Notes under the pieces: generated by a model | Database searches by the model: none | What the model was told of the DNA's origin: nothing | What the model saw: only the letters and a program-made list of their open reading frames with translations | Position numbers and translations under genes: made by a program | In this document: one piece after another, positions 22,042 through 30,700 of the stretch | Position numbering within the stretch: the stretch's first letter is position 1 | Layout of the letters: each line of letters begins with the position of its first letter | IMG/VR virus record: IMGVR_UViG_3300034374_004226 | Span: 1 to 35,260 of that record | Direction: 5' to 3' (one strand) | DNA: 35,260 nt | Origin: a virus

Positions 22042-22377
22042 ATGGCATACCTACCTGTAAATCCTTGCTGCACTGGTGTAGTTTTAAATAGTCCTTGTGG
22101 ATGTAGTAGCACTTGTAATTGCAACTCTACTACAAACTCTTGTGGCACCAGTGGTGCACTTTCGAGCACAATTGTATACAATGGTCCTACACTTCCTGGT
22201 TCAGGAGTAGAGGCTTGTGATACACTCAATGTTGCGTTATCAAAAATAGATGAGGTTCTTGTACAACTTAAGAATCAAGTAGCAAATAACACTGCTGCTA
22301 TTTCTTCTATTACAGAACAAATTATTGACATAAACGCACAGATAGTAACAATTAATAACAACTGCTGCCCATCATAA
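22042..22377 (+). CDS. Cys-rich protein with C-terminal coiled coil, 111 residues
   Basis: The N-terminus is very rich in Cys, Ser, Thr and Asn (NPCCTG, CGCSSTCNCNSTTNSCG). The middle, VYNGPTLPGSGVEACDTLNV, precedes a coiled coil (ALSKIDEVLVQLKNQVANNT, then repeated Ile/Asn heptads), and the protein ends NNCCPS. The segment around the last Cys before the coiled coil resembles the corresponding part of the collar-type fibre protein upstream, so this may be a short trimeric fibre stalk without a tip, or its partner. The family is not recognised. Confidence 0.68.
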   Translation: MAYLPVNPCCTGVVLNSPCGCSSTCNCNSTTNSCGTSGALSSTIVYNGPTLPGSGVEACDTLNVALSKIDEVLVQLKNQVANNTAAISSITEQIIDINAQIVTINNNCCPS

Positions 22378-22379
22378 TC

Positions 22380-22634
22380 ATGACAGTATTACTAACACTA
22401 ACTACAGCAGGAACTGATGCTACGGTGTTTGATTTATATTCAAACCTCGATAGTTTTACCACTGCTTTTGAAACAGGCGTAAGTAGAGCATCTCTAATTG
22501 CTGGATATTCTAGTGCACTGGTTCCAGATTTTACAACCATTGTAAGAATACAAGCTACAGAAAAGTGTGTAAACTTCATAGACATAGTGTTAGAAAACAC
22601 AACCACAACAACAACCACAACAACACCACCGTAA
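22380..22634 (+). CDS. Single small beta domain ending in a poly-Thr linker, 84 residues
   Basis: It starts 2 nt after the preceding stop. Residues 1-71 are one copy of the recurring small domain (FDLYSNLDSFTTAFETGVSR, then a GY turn, then TIVRIQATEKC). Nine Thr follow (codons 22599-22625), then PP and the stop, so the gene ends exactly where other proteins here continue into another domain. It could be a truncated adhesin, a product of module loss, or a deliberately short tail component. It has no membrane segment and no enzymatic motif. Confidence 0.7.
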   Translation: MTVLLTLTTAGTDATVFDLYSNLDSFTTAFETGVSRASLIAGYSSALVPDFTTIVRIQATEKCVNFIDIVLENTTTTTTTTTPP

Positions 22635-22637
22635 GAT

Positions 22638-23678
22638 ATGTTGATACAAATAAACATAACAATCCCTCCTGGAGGTTCTGCTGGACCATTTGATTTATAT
22701 TCAGATGCAAATGGGTACACTGCTCCTTTTCAAACGCAAGTTCCTGCTGCAAGTTTAACTGCTGGATATATTGTTGAACTTCCTGTGGGAGCAACTATTA
22801 TACGAGTGTGTTCTGTTGGTACATGTGAAAATTGTATTGACATACCAACTAATTGCCCAACAACAACCACTACATCTACTAGTACAACTACTAGCACATC
22901 TAGTACCACTACAACAACAACCACTGAGGCTCCTCCATATGAGTTTACATGGGAACTTATTACAGGAACCCCTTTAAATATAGGAAATGTAAAACTTCAA
23001 ATATTTGTAGACACTATAGAGGTGGTCACTTCGATAATTAGTGTTGGCAATACATATCAATCAGGAACATTATTCCTAACCGCTGGTCAAGTTGTAACAG
23101 CAACAATGGGTAATGTTAAAACTGGTACATATAACTTTGGTAACAAGATACTTAAGGATGGACTTTTATATCAACCACAAGACAACTGTACGCCTTGTGT
23201 AAATGAGTTAATTACACCACTGTTCTCTCCATATACAATGGGAAGTGCTGATACTATATGGATATTCCAAGGTGATGTGAATTCTCCTACAACAACCACT
23301 ACTAGTACAAGTAGTACAACAACAACAACCACTAGTACAAGTAGTACAACAACCACCACCACCACATTGGCACCACTTGATTGTGCGTTGAATGGGGGAT
23401 CAGCTGTAATTGAACCCGTGCCATCTAATATATCAGCGGATGGTCAAGAAGGTGTGGATTGCAATATAGATACACCAAACATTGTATACATTGATCAACA
23501 AAATCTTACTACACTAACTGCAGGAGATATTGTATATACTAATGTGGGGCAGACAAATGTATTTTTAGGTGGAAGTTTGTGGTGGAAAATTGCTCCAACT
23601 GGTACAAGTGATACATTTAGTGCAAGAATTACTGATGCAGGTGTTGTTCTAGCAACTATAACAATCTGTACTCCCTAA
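22638..23678 (+). CDS. Three-domain adhesin with two poly-Thr linkers
   Basis: A 346-residue protein. Residues 1-73 are the recurring small domain (GPFDLYSDANGYTAPF). Residues 75-96 are a linker (T5-STS-T3-STSS-T7) exiting EAPP. Residues about 98-216 are a beta domain beginning YEFTWELITGTPLN and ending SADTIWIFQGD. Residues 218-243 are a second linker (T5-STSS-T6-STSS-T7) exiting LAPLDC. Residues 244-346 are another beta domain ending in a Cys (ITICTP). The last domain shares a GxxVY/IY-turn layout and terminal Cys with part of the muzzle protein extension (near 32750-33070). It is probably a virion surface or fibre protein that binds host glycans. Confidence 0.72.
   Translation: MLIQINITIPPGGSAGPFDLYSDANGYTAPFQTQVPAASLTAGYIVELPVGATIIRVCSVGTCENCIDIPTNCPTTTTTSTSTTTSTSSTTTTTTTEAPPYEFTWELITGTPLNIGNVKLQIFVDTIEVVTSIISVGNTYQSGTLFLTAGQVVTATMGNVKTGTYNFGNKILKDGLLYQPQDNCTPCVNELITPLFSPYTMGSADTIWIFQGDVNSPTTTTTSTSSTTTTTTSTSSTTTTTTTLAPLDCALNGGSAVIEPVPSNISADGQEGVDCNIDTPNIVYIDQQNLTTLTAGDIVYTNVGQTNVFLGGSLWWKIAPTGTSDTFSARITDAGVVLATITICTP
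22860..22925 (+). repeat. Poly-Thr/Ser linker, 22 codons
   Basis: The pattern T5-STS-T3-STSS-T7 is followed by EAPP. It joins the small N-terminal domain to the next beta domain. Confidence 0.85.
23289..23366 (+). repeat. Poly-Thr/Ser linker, 26 codons, same residues as at 15820-15897
   Basis: The pattern T5-STSS-T6-STSS-T7 matches the linker of the gene at 15484 residue for residue. The DNA here has an internal 30-nt near repeat beginning ACTAGTACAAGTAGT, twice. Confidence 0.9.
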
Positions 23679-23689
23679 AACAATAAACT

Positions 23690-23920
23690 ATGGCAGCAAC
23701 AATGACAATAAGACTAACCTCAGCAGGTGTTGATACAGGTAATGTCAATATTTACACAAATGCAGATGGATATACTGCAGTACTAGAATCTACAACAACA
23801 GCAGTGCTCACTGGTCCATTTGGGCTTACAAATGTGGCTTTACCTTCTGGTGCAACCATTGTGAGGATACAAAATGTAGGTGTATGTACTAACTATGAAG
23901 ATATAACAATTACCTTCTAA
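23690..23920 (+). CDS. Stand-alone small beta-domain protein, 76 residues
   Basis: This is a single copy of the recurring domain with no linker: a TSAGVDTGNVNIYTNADGYT core, then a Gly-rich turn and ATIVRIQNVGVC near the end. It is more divergent than its neighbours (NVNIYT replaces PFDLYS). An alternative start at ATG 23702 would align better with the N-termini of the other copies. It lies 11 nt after the three-domain adhesin and 2 nt before the next copy. Products of this size could be assembly partners or subunits of a multimeric fibre base. The function is unknown. Confidence 0.65.
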   Translation: MAATMTIRLTSAGVDTGNVNIYTNADGYTAVLESTTTAVLTGPFGLTNVALPSGATIVRIQNVGVCTNYEDITITF

Positions 23921-23922
23921 TC

Positions 23923-24150
23923 ATGACAGGAGCAGTACAAATACATACAATAGGCACAGCCCTTCAGACGTTCTATCTTTATTCAGATATCAACGGATTC
24001 ACTGCACCTTTTGCATCAGGTGTAACAAGAGATGAACTACTAATAGGATATGCAACAGATCAAATACCAAACTCAACAGCAGTCATTAGAGTGATGTCAG
24101 TTGATGTTCCTGGTAAATATTTAGATATTAGCACATCACCTGTAGCGTAA
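23923..24150 (+). CDS. Stand-alone small beta-domain protein, 75 residues
   Basis: Another linker-free copy of the recurring domain: FYLYSDINGFTAPFASGVTR, then LLIGYATDQIP and AVIRVMSVDVPGKYLDIS. The start is 2 nt after the previous stop. It is the last gene before an intrinsic terminator and closes the fibre/adhesin operon. The core motif is closer to the copies at 16734 and 22638 than to its immediate neighbour, so the array is not a simple recent tandem duplication. Confidence 0.68.
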   Translation: MTGAVQIHTIGTALQTFYLYSDINGFTAPFASGVTRDELLIGYATDQIPNSTAVIRVMSVDVPGKYLDISTSPVA

Positions 24151-24188
24151 TGCATAAAAAGTCTTGTTTTGTTGGTTTTACAAGGCTT

Positions 24189-24221
24189 CTCCTAGGGTTA
24201 TTAGTAGCCCTAGGAGTTTTT
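24189..24221 (+). terminator. Intrinsic terminator closing the adhesin operon
   Basis: CTCCTAGGG (24189-24197) pairs perfectly with CCCTAGGAG (24208-24216) over a 10-nt loop, followed by TTTTT. It lies 38 nt after the last small beta-domain gene. Confidence 0.85.
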
Positions 24222-24269
24222 ATTTATAACTAAACTCATTATAAATAATAACCTTCCTTAGTAAATTTA

Positions 24270-24302
24270 TTTGTGATATACAAAATAAATTCCCTACCTT
24301 TA
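24270..24302 (+). promoter_or_regulatory. Promoter for the tail module
   Basis: TTTG (24270-24273), 21 nt, then TACCTTTA (24295-24302), one base from TAnnTTTG and with the same spacing as P1 and P2. It lies just after the terminator and about 30 nt before the metallophosphoesterase start. Confidence 0.55.
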
Positions 24303-24331
24303 CAATATTTTTTAACTAAATACAACTGTAC

Positions 24332-25567
24332 ATGTCATACAATGAATCATTGCTTACCCAGTTGGAGGGACTACTACACTGGAAAAAGAGCAAAAAGTTC
24401 TACGCTGAAAAACTGAACATAACTGAAGATGAAGTTGATGAATTAATTAAAGAGCTAAAGAAGAGAGACAAAGATGATGGAGATGAGTTCTTAAAAAATG
24501 TATCAAGTGATTTTGAAATTGTTAAGAAAGTAAGCAATGAGAAAGGAACAATCGAAAGTACAATAACATTAGATTACGAACCTAAAGATGATATAGAGCT
24601 AGCACAGCTCCACAAAATAGACCTAGAGAGGTATGTGATTACCAACTACTGGTCAAAGGTGCTTCCAAGTGGAAAGTTTACATCATCAGTGTTTTCAAAG
24701 AGAAAAACACCAACAGACTACACAGCTGAAGACTTTAGTAAGTTCTTAGAGAACTACAAATCAAACTACATTCCAATCCCCTCACCAGATAGAAATAACA
24801 ATAGAAACATCATAGATGTTGAGTTATCTCTATCTGATTATCATTTAGCAAAGCGCTATGTTGATGGAGATAATGATCCTGCAGTGAGAGCAAGACGTTT
24901 CTTTAATGTGGCTCAAAACTTGATAGAAAAAGTTAGAGCTATCTACGATATAAACAAAGTGGTATTTCCAATATCAAATGACTTCTTTCACACAGATAAT
25001 TATCAAAACTCAACTACAAATGGTACACCACAAGATATTATATTAGACTATGCTTCTGAATATGAGCTTGGTTTTGCAATTCTTGTAGATACAATAAAGA
25101 TGTTGAAGACTAATTCTAACCATGTAGAGGTTATATTAGTACAGGGTAATCATGATAGAACTAAGTCTTTCTATCTAGCTCATGCTCTAGACATCTTCTT
25201 TACTAATGAGAATAGTGTATCATTTACAAGAGAACATAGTGTTGTAAAGGGTACAATGGTTGGTGAAACGTTTATAGGTTACCATCACGGAAACTGTAAA
25301 ATAGATGAGTTACCACTTTTATTTGCCACACATCCTACATACTCACAGATGTTTGGTAGAGCTAGATACAGAGAGGTGCACACAGGTGATAAACATCACT
25401 ACATGGCTAAAGAGATAAAAGGGGTTAGAATACAACAAATGCCTAGCTTGTCTGGAACAGATAGGTGGCATAAGGATAATAACTTTGTACACAGTGTACG
25501 AGCTGCCCTAGCTTTAGTTTATGACTTTAAGCTTGGAAAGGTGGCTGAATTTGAAGAAAGAATATAA
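24332..25567 (+). CDS. Calcineurin-like metallophosphoesterase with N-terminal helical domain
   Basis: A 411-residue protein. Residues 1-50 look like a small helix-turn-helix (KKFYAEKLNITEDEVDELIK) followed by a charged region. The metallophosphoesterase domain (about 160-405) shows the family motifs in order: SDYHLAKR (D-x-H), SNDFFHTDN in place of the usual GD, VQGNHDRT (GNHD, near residue 272), YHHGN for the single-His site, and TGDKHHY (GDxHH). These would bind two metal ions and hydrolyse a phosphoester. It opens the tail module behind its own promoter. The substrate could be nucleic acid or a nucleotide signal, or the protein could be a virion component that acts on ejection. The Gly to Ser change in the second motif is uncommon. 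Confidence 0.82.
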   Translation: MSYNESLLTQLEGLLHWKKSKKFYAEKLNITEDEVDELIKELKKRDKDDGDEFLKNVSSDFEIVKKVSNEKGTIESTITLDYEPKDDIELAQLHKIDLERYVITNYWSKVLPSGKFTSSVFSKRKTPTDYTAEDFSKFLENYKSNYIPIPSPDRNNNRNIIDVELSLSDYHLAKRYVDGDNDPAVRARRFFNVAQNLIEKVRAIYDINKVVFPISNDFFHTDNYQNSTTNGTPQDIILDYASEYELGFAILVDTIKMLKTNSNHVEVILVQGNHDRTKSFYLAHALDIFFTNENSVSFTREHSVVKGTMVGETFIGYHHGNCKIDELPLLFATHPTYSQMFGRARYREVHTGDKHHYMAKEIKGVRIQQMPSLSGTDRWHKDNNFVHSVRAALALVYDFKLGKVAEFEERI

Positions 25568-25569
25568 TT

Positions 25570-26298
25570 ATGGCAACATTAAGAAAATTGGTTTCAGATG
25601 TGCGTTCTACGCACAAAATCTTATCTACTGATGCACTCATCACTGATAGAGCTATTGCATCTGAGGTGAAGAACAATGCCCTAATGTTAATCAAAAGAGA
25701 AACCAATTTAAGAAAACTATGGGCTAGCGATACGCTATTCACCACCATTCCTTGTTTAGAGATGGTGGAAGTGCCTATTTCTGAATGTTGTGATTATGCT
25801 GATCCCTGTAGTGTAGCAAGAACTAAATACAAACTTCCTAGAGTGTCTGAAGGAAACTATCAGTATGTAATTCAAGGAGTGTATTCTATAAATGCTATGG
25901 GTGGTAAAGGCACCAAACTAAAAGAAATAACAGTAAATCGATATTTAAATCTATTAAAGTTACCCATCATCAAGAAAGAAAGCTACTTCTGGATATCAAA
26001 TGGATATCTATATGTAAGCAATCCTCTCTTAAAAGGAATCAGACTAGTTGCTTTCTTTGAAGAAGATGTTCCAAACGAACTCATGTATCCAGAGGATTGT
26101 GATTGTGGAATATCATACAGCTTAGATGATTTGTGTAAAAACCCATTAGATAAGGAATATGCACTTCCTGGTTATTTAGAGCAGCAAGTTCTTGCTATGA
26201 CCTCTACAAAACTTCTATCTACATACTTCCAAGTGAAGTCAGATATGAGTAATGAAGGAATAGATGGACAAGCATCCAATGCTCAACCTACGAACTAA
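25570..26298 (+). CDS. Probable tail connector/ring protein, 242 residues
   Basis: It starts 2 nt after the phosphoesterase. The N-terminal helix (LRKLVSDVRSTHKILSTDAL) is followed by a beta-rich body with EMVEVPISECCDY and LPRVSEGNYQYVIQGVYSI, and a helical C-terminus (GYLEQQVLAMTSTKLLSTYF). Proteins of this size and layout lie next to the second IHF-like gene in crAss-like phages, where ring or connector proteins build the tail barrel below the portal. I infer that role from context and fold class; there is no single diagnostic motif. The C-terminus is polar and Asn/Gln-rich. Confidence 0.68.
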   Translation: MATLRKLVSDVRSTHKILSTDALITDRAIASEVKNNALMLIKRETNLRKLWASDTLFTTIPCLEMVEVPISECCDYADPCSVARTKYKLPRVSEGNYQYVIQGVYSINAMGGKGTKLKEITVNRYLNLLKLPIIKKESYFWISNGYLYVSNPLLKGIRLVAFFEEDVPNELMYPEDCDCGISYSLDDLCKNPLDKEYALPGYLEQQVLAMTSTKLLSTYFQVKSDMSNEGIDGQASNAQPTN

Positions 26299-26309
26299 AT
26301 AAGTAATTA

Positions 26310-26789
26310 ATGGCTAGAGTTCCTGTTGATTGGAGAAGCGCAAGCAAGGATAATTATCATGACTTCTGCAAAAAACATCCACTTATAAAACTAACGTTTG
26401 ATGAGTGGAGAAATATATTGTATGAGTTCAATGAATACTTCAAGCACTACATCCTAGAAACAGGAGAGAAAGAAAAACTTCCTTGTGGCTTTGGAGAATT
26501 CTCTATCAATAAAAAGAAGAGAAGAAAAATGAAGGGAGTTGATGGAAAGGAGTTTGTAAACTTACCTATTGATTGGCAAAAGACTAAACAAAAGGGTAAG
26601 GTGATATACAACTTCAACTATCACACAGAAGGATATTTCTTTGGCTGGTATTGGTTCAAGAACACTGCTAGATTCAGAAACTCTGATATGTGGTATTTTA
26701 AACCCTCTAGAACCACATCAAGACTACTATCACATTACTTAAAAACCGACAATAAATATCAGTACACCTACCATGAATGGAAAAAATAA
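26310..26789 (+). CDS. IHF/HU-like DNA-binding protein (second copy)
   Basis: A 159-residue basic protein. The region KLPCGFGEFSINKKKRRKMK (about residues 52-71) carries the GFG-x-F core of the HU/IHF fold, after two helices (LTFDEWRNILYEFNEYFKHY). The remaining part is aromatic- and Lys-rich (NFNYHTEGYFFGWYWFKN) and replaces the usual arm. It lies between ring proteins, the position of the second IHF-like gene in crAss-like genomes. Together with the copy at 2504 it brackets the structural module. It may be a minor DNA-binding virion protein or help compact the genome; this is inference. Confidence 0.72.
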   Translation: MARVPVDWRSASKDNYHDFCKKHPLIKLTFDEWRNILYEFNEYFKHYILETGEKEKLPCGFGEFSINKKKRRKMKGVDGKEFVNLPIDWQKTKQKGKVIYNFNYHTEGYFFGWYWFKNTARFRNSDMWYFKPSRTTSRLLSHYLKTDNKYQYTYHEWKK

Positions 26790-26792
26790 GCT

Positions 26793-27761
26793 ATGGCATA
26801 CTACTATAAATATAATTTCATTTCCCCAGAACCCATTTACGCCACTGTAAAGGAGGAGCTAAAAAGCTATTTTGATACAGGAGCTGTCGATGATTTGTTG
26901 TTCCCTACCTACTTAGACAAATGTCTTAAGAAGCTAGGAAGAGCTACTTATGTAATCAGTGAGCAAGTTTTGTTCATAGAGGACTTTGAAGCAAGACTTC
27001 CTGATAATTTCTATGCAGTGAGAGAAGCATGGATGTGTGCAGAACTCCCAGGCAACCCCTATCCTTCAGCTACATCATTTTACTCTCAAGCAGCAAATGC
27101 TACAACTATTCAGATATCTCCACTCACTATAGGAGGAACACCTTGTAATAATCCAAGTTGTCAAAACTCTCGTTGTGATGGAACATGTATGCCTGAGTTG
27201 GTACAAGCTGTGTATAAAACAAACAATGCGATAGCAAGATCATACAGATATGAGTATCTACTAAGACCAGGTAATATATCTGCAAGACAGAACTGTGATG
27301 TATCATATAGAAATGACTGGAACAACTATGCACCTCCTGTACGTGAATTCACACCAGGTTCTGCAAGCTATGACTCATTTGATATTAGAGATAATAAGTT
27401 TGTAACCAACTTCAGAAATGGTGTTGTGCATCTAATATTCTATGCTACAGAATATGATGATATAGGTAATCAACTAGTTCCAGATAACTATCGTGTATCA
27501 GAATTTGTTGAGGCGTATATAAAATACAAAGTGTTTGAAACTCTTACAAACCAAACTAATGATGAGACATTCAACCAACTTCAGCAGAAACTAGCATACT
27601 ACAAACAGCTTCATGATGAGGCCTTTATAATGGCTAGCATTGAGATTAAGAAACAAACTCCATGGGAAAAACAACGTAGAGTTAAGAAAGATCTCAATAG
27701 ATTTAATATGTATGAGCTTCCCAACCGTACAAATAGATACGGTAGAAGACGTAACAATTAA
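26793..27761 (+). CDS. Probable tail ring/tubular protein, 322 residues
   Basis: It begins MAYYYKYNFISPEPIYATVK. The N-terminal helical part (VDDLLFPTYLDKCLKKLGRA) and FEARLPDNFYAVREAWMC are reminiscent of T7-type tail tubular A/adaptor proteins, in which a helical bundle carries a beta sandwich with a L-P-x-D/N-F step. A Cys-rich insertion lies near residues 117-135 (CNNPSCQNSRCDGTCMPE). The C-terminal helix (QLQQKLAYYKQLHDEAFIMA) and basic end follow. The gene sits directly before the muzzle gene (5 nt), as expected for a ring protein contacting the muzzle. Confidence 0.72.
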   Translation: MAYYYKYNFISPEPIYATVKEELKSYFDTGAVDDLLFPTYLDKCLKKLGRATYVISEQVLFIEDFEARLPDNFYAVREAWMCAELPGNPYPSATSFYSQAANATTIQISPLTIGGTPCNNPSCQNSRCDGTCMPELVQAVYKTNNAIARSYRYEYLLRPGNISARQNCDVSYRNDWNNYAPPVREFTPGSASYDSFDIRDNKFVTNFRNGVVHLIFYATEYDDIGNQLVPDNYRVSEFVEAYIKYKVFETLTNQTNDETFNQLQQKLAYYKQLHDEAFIMASIEIKKQTPWEKQRRVKKDLNRFNMYELPNRTNRYGRRRNN

Positions 27762-27766
27762 GAAGA

Positions 27767-30700
27767 ATGGCTACACAGGAAAACAAAAAAAGCACTGAGC
27801 AGAGTAACATACGCTTAGAAATGGGTGTTGCTAGAACAGGACTAAACTTGGACAGCTCTATTGATCAAGTAGGTCCTGGAAGACTCACTTATGCTTTAAA
27901 TGCAGCAGTGGAGAACTTTGATGCAAGCACTATCAATTACCAGAATGAACCTGGTAATGAGTTATGCTTAGATTTTCCCACTGGCTACAAGTTGATTGGT
28001 AGCCACTTTATTCCAGAAAAGAAGAAGAACATATTCTTCTTAGCTAACCCAAATACAGGAGATAGTGAGATTGGGTATATGTACAACAATGATTGTCAAT
28101 ACCAAACACTTGTAAATGCTCCCTGCCTTAACTTCAATATAAATAACCCCATCCCTAAAGTTATACATAGAATCACAAACTGTACAACAGAAATCTACTG
28201 GACAGATGGAGTTAACCCCAGAAGATATTTAGACATAGAAAACATTCCATATAAACTTATAGCAGGAACTCCTAGCTGTAGTCCTGTATATGGTGATGAA
28301 TTAGATTGTAACCAACTTAAGTTACAACCTGACTTCTCAATACCTTTTTTAGAGATTTCTGAAGTTGTAAATGTAGGCGCTTTAGTTGCGGGTACCTATC
28401 AGTTTGCAGTGCAATATGCAGATGCTTCAGGTAATGAGCTTACCTCCTACTACTCAATAACTAACCCACTTCCAATTGCTGATGAGATTATTACAACAGT
28501 AAATTTTAATTATAACGTTGGGAAGTCTATTGTTGTGGGTGTGTCCAATCTTGATTTAACAGGACAGTTTCAATACTTCAACTTAGCTGTAATAAAAACA
28601 ATCAATAATGTACGCTCTGCTGAACTTGTAGGTACGTACAATATTGAGGAGCCTACAAAAGAAATAACCTACACAGGAGCAGATCAAACAGCTATCCAAC
28701 TATCTATTTATGATATTCTTGAGAAGTTCCCATATTATGATATAGCTCAAGATGTTACAGCTGTACAGGATGTTATTGTATGGGATAACCTAACATCTAT
28801 TGATAGAATCAACTATCAGCCTATAGCAAGTCAAATAACACTTAACTGGGAAACACATAGAATACCAGCAACAGAAAACTATGCAAATGAATTAAACGCT
28901 GTAGATCTTCGTGGATACATGCGTGATGAAGTGTATGCATTTGAAATCGTATTCTTATTAAAGAATGGTAAGCAGACAGATGGCTTTCATATCCCAGGAA
29001 GAGAGCGAGGAGCTAATGAATCTTTCCCAGATATTCCTGACACAAATGATGATTTTATTGGAGAACCTGATTACTATATTGGTGATGTAGGTTATAAGTC
29101 TTATTGGAAGGTGTATAACACAGGATCTGTAATAGCACCTTCTCCTGGCCAATCTAACAATACAAACTACAAAGGACCATGGGAATATGGTGAATTTGCA
29201 TACTGGGAATCAACAGAAGAATATCCATGTAACGATGATGTATGGGGAGACTTAGCTGGACAGCCTATTAGACATCATAAATTTCCAGATGTTCTAGTAA
29301 GTCCTATCATTCAGAATGGTGACATTACATACAGTAATGATCAGATTATTCCTGTAATGCAGAATGATGCTGTGTTCCCAATGGGTGTAAGAGTGGATAA
29401 TTCACAGATACAATCATTGATACAAACCTCTAGCCTAACTGATGAACAGAAAGATGATATTATTGGTTACAAGATTGTAAGAGGAGACAGAGGAACAAAC
29501 AAGTCTGTAATAGCAAAAGGTATACTTAGAAACGTAAATAAGTATACTAGAGATGAAGAAGACTACTACTATCCAAACTATCCATACAATGATTTAGGAG
29601 GAGACCCATTTGTATTAGCAAATAATAATGCATGGGCTCAGCAAGCAGAACCTTGGTTAATTACTTATCAAGCAAGTTCAAATTATCAGTACAACTTTTC
29701 TTCAGGGACATGGGCTGTAAATATAGTCTACCAACAAGGGGATGGAGTGTATCAATACACAAGCCCTTTAAATGGTAAAGTGACACAAGCAAAAATTAAA
29801 CCAGGACAAACTATTGAAATATGTTCTCTTACCAGACCAATAGGTCTAGTAGGTAGAATGACAATAGGTCCTGGTAATTATGATGTTTGGGGATTATCAG
29901 CACCAAACTGTGGAGGGTGGGGAGCTGAGTGGATAGATCCTTTTACAAATGATAACTCTCCTGATGTTTATGCTAGTGAATGGTTAGAAGGATGGAGTTG
30001 CTTGTGTGCTGAGGCAAATGAAGAAGTATTTGCAAGAGTAGAAGTTGGAGCATCCACAGGTACATATGATGGAGGTAGCACATGTTGGGCATGTCCTTGT
30101 CAATCTAATAAAAATAGAGTTTTAAAAGAAGCTTTGGATATGCCTCCTGGTGAAATTACTCGTTCAGATAGGGGAAGAAGATCTACATTAGGTTGTAATG
30201 AAGAAATACCACAACCTACACTTGAGGAGCAAGAAGATGGAACAGTAGTGTATCGACAGATATTTAATTCTCCTGATACATCTTTTGGACAACCATTCTT
30301 AGGAAGTGTTCTAAAGCTTGAGAGTGTAATGTTTGGGGGTGGTAAAGCTCACTTTGTTCAAGTTGAGGACAATGCTAAGTACAAACTTCTCTCTAAAGAA
30401 GCACAAATAGATGCATTAAATAGTGCAAGATCTGTTGCTGGACTAAGTGGCGTATTCAATGCTAGTATTATGTTTACTGTTTACCAGTCCTACCTAACTA
30501 TCTATGTAAATGGAATTACAAGAAAGAATTACGCAATGTCTTTCAATTCCAGAGCTAACTATGACTACTCATACCCAATTGATAATGGTCTTGGACTAAA
30601 ACAAAGAGACATTGATTTTACCAGATACTTAATTCCTGGTGTACAATCTCTTCGTGGTGATGAGTTATCAATTAACAACTGGAACAGAGAGACATCTGTT

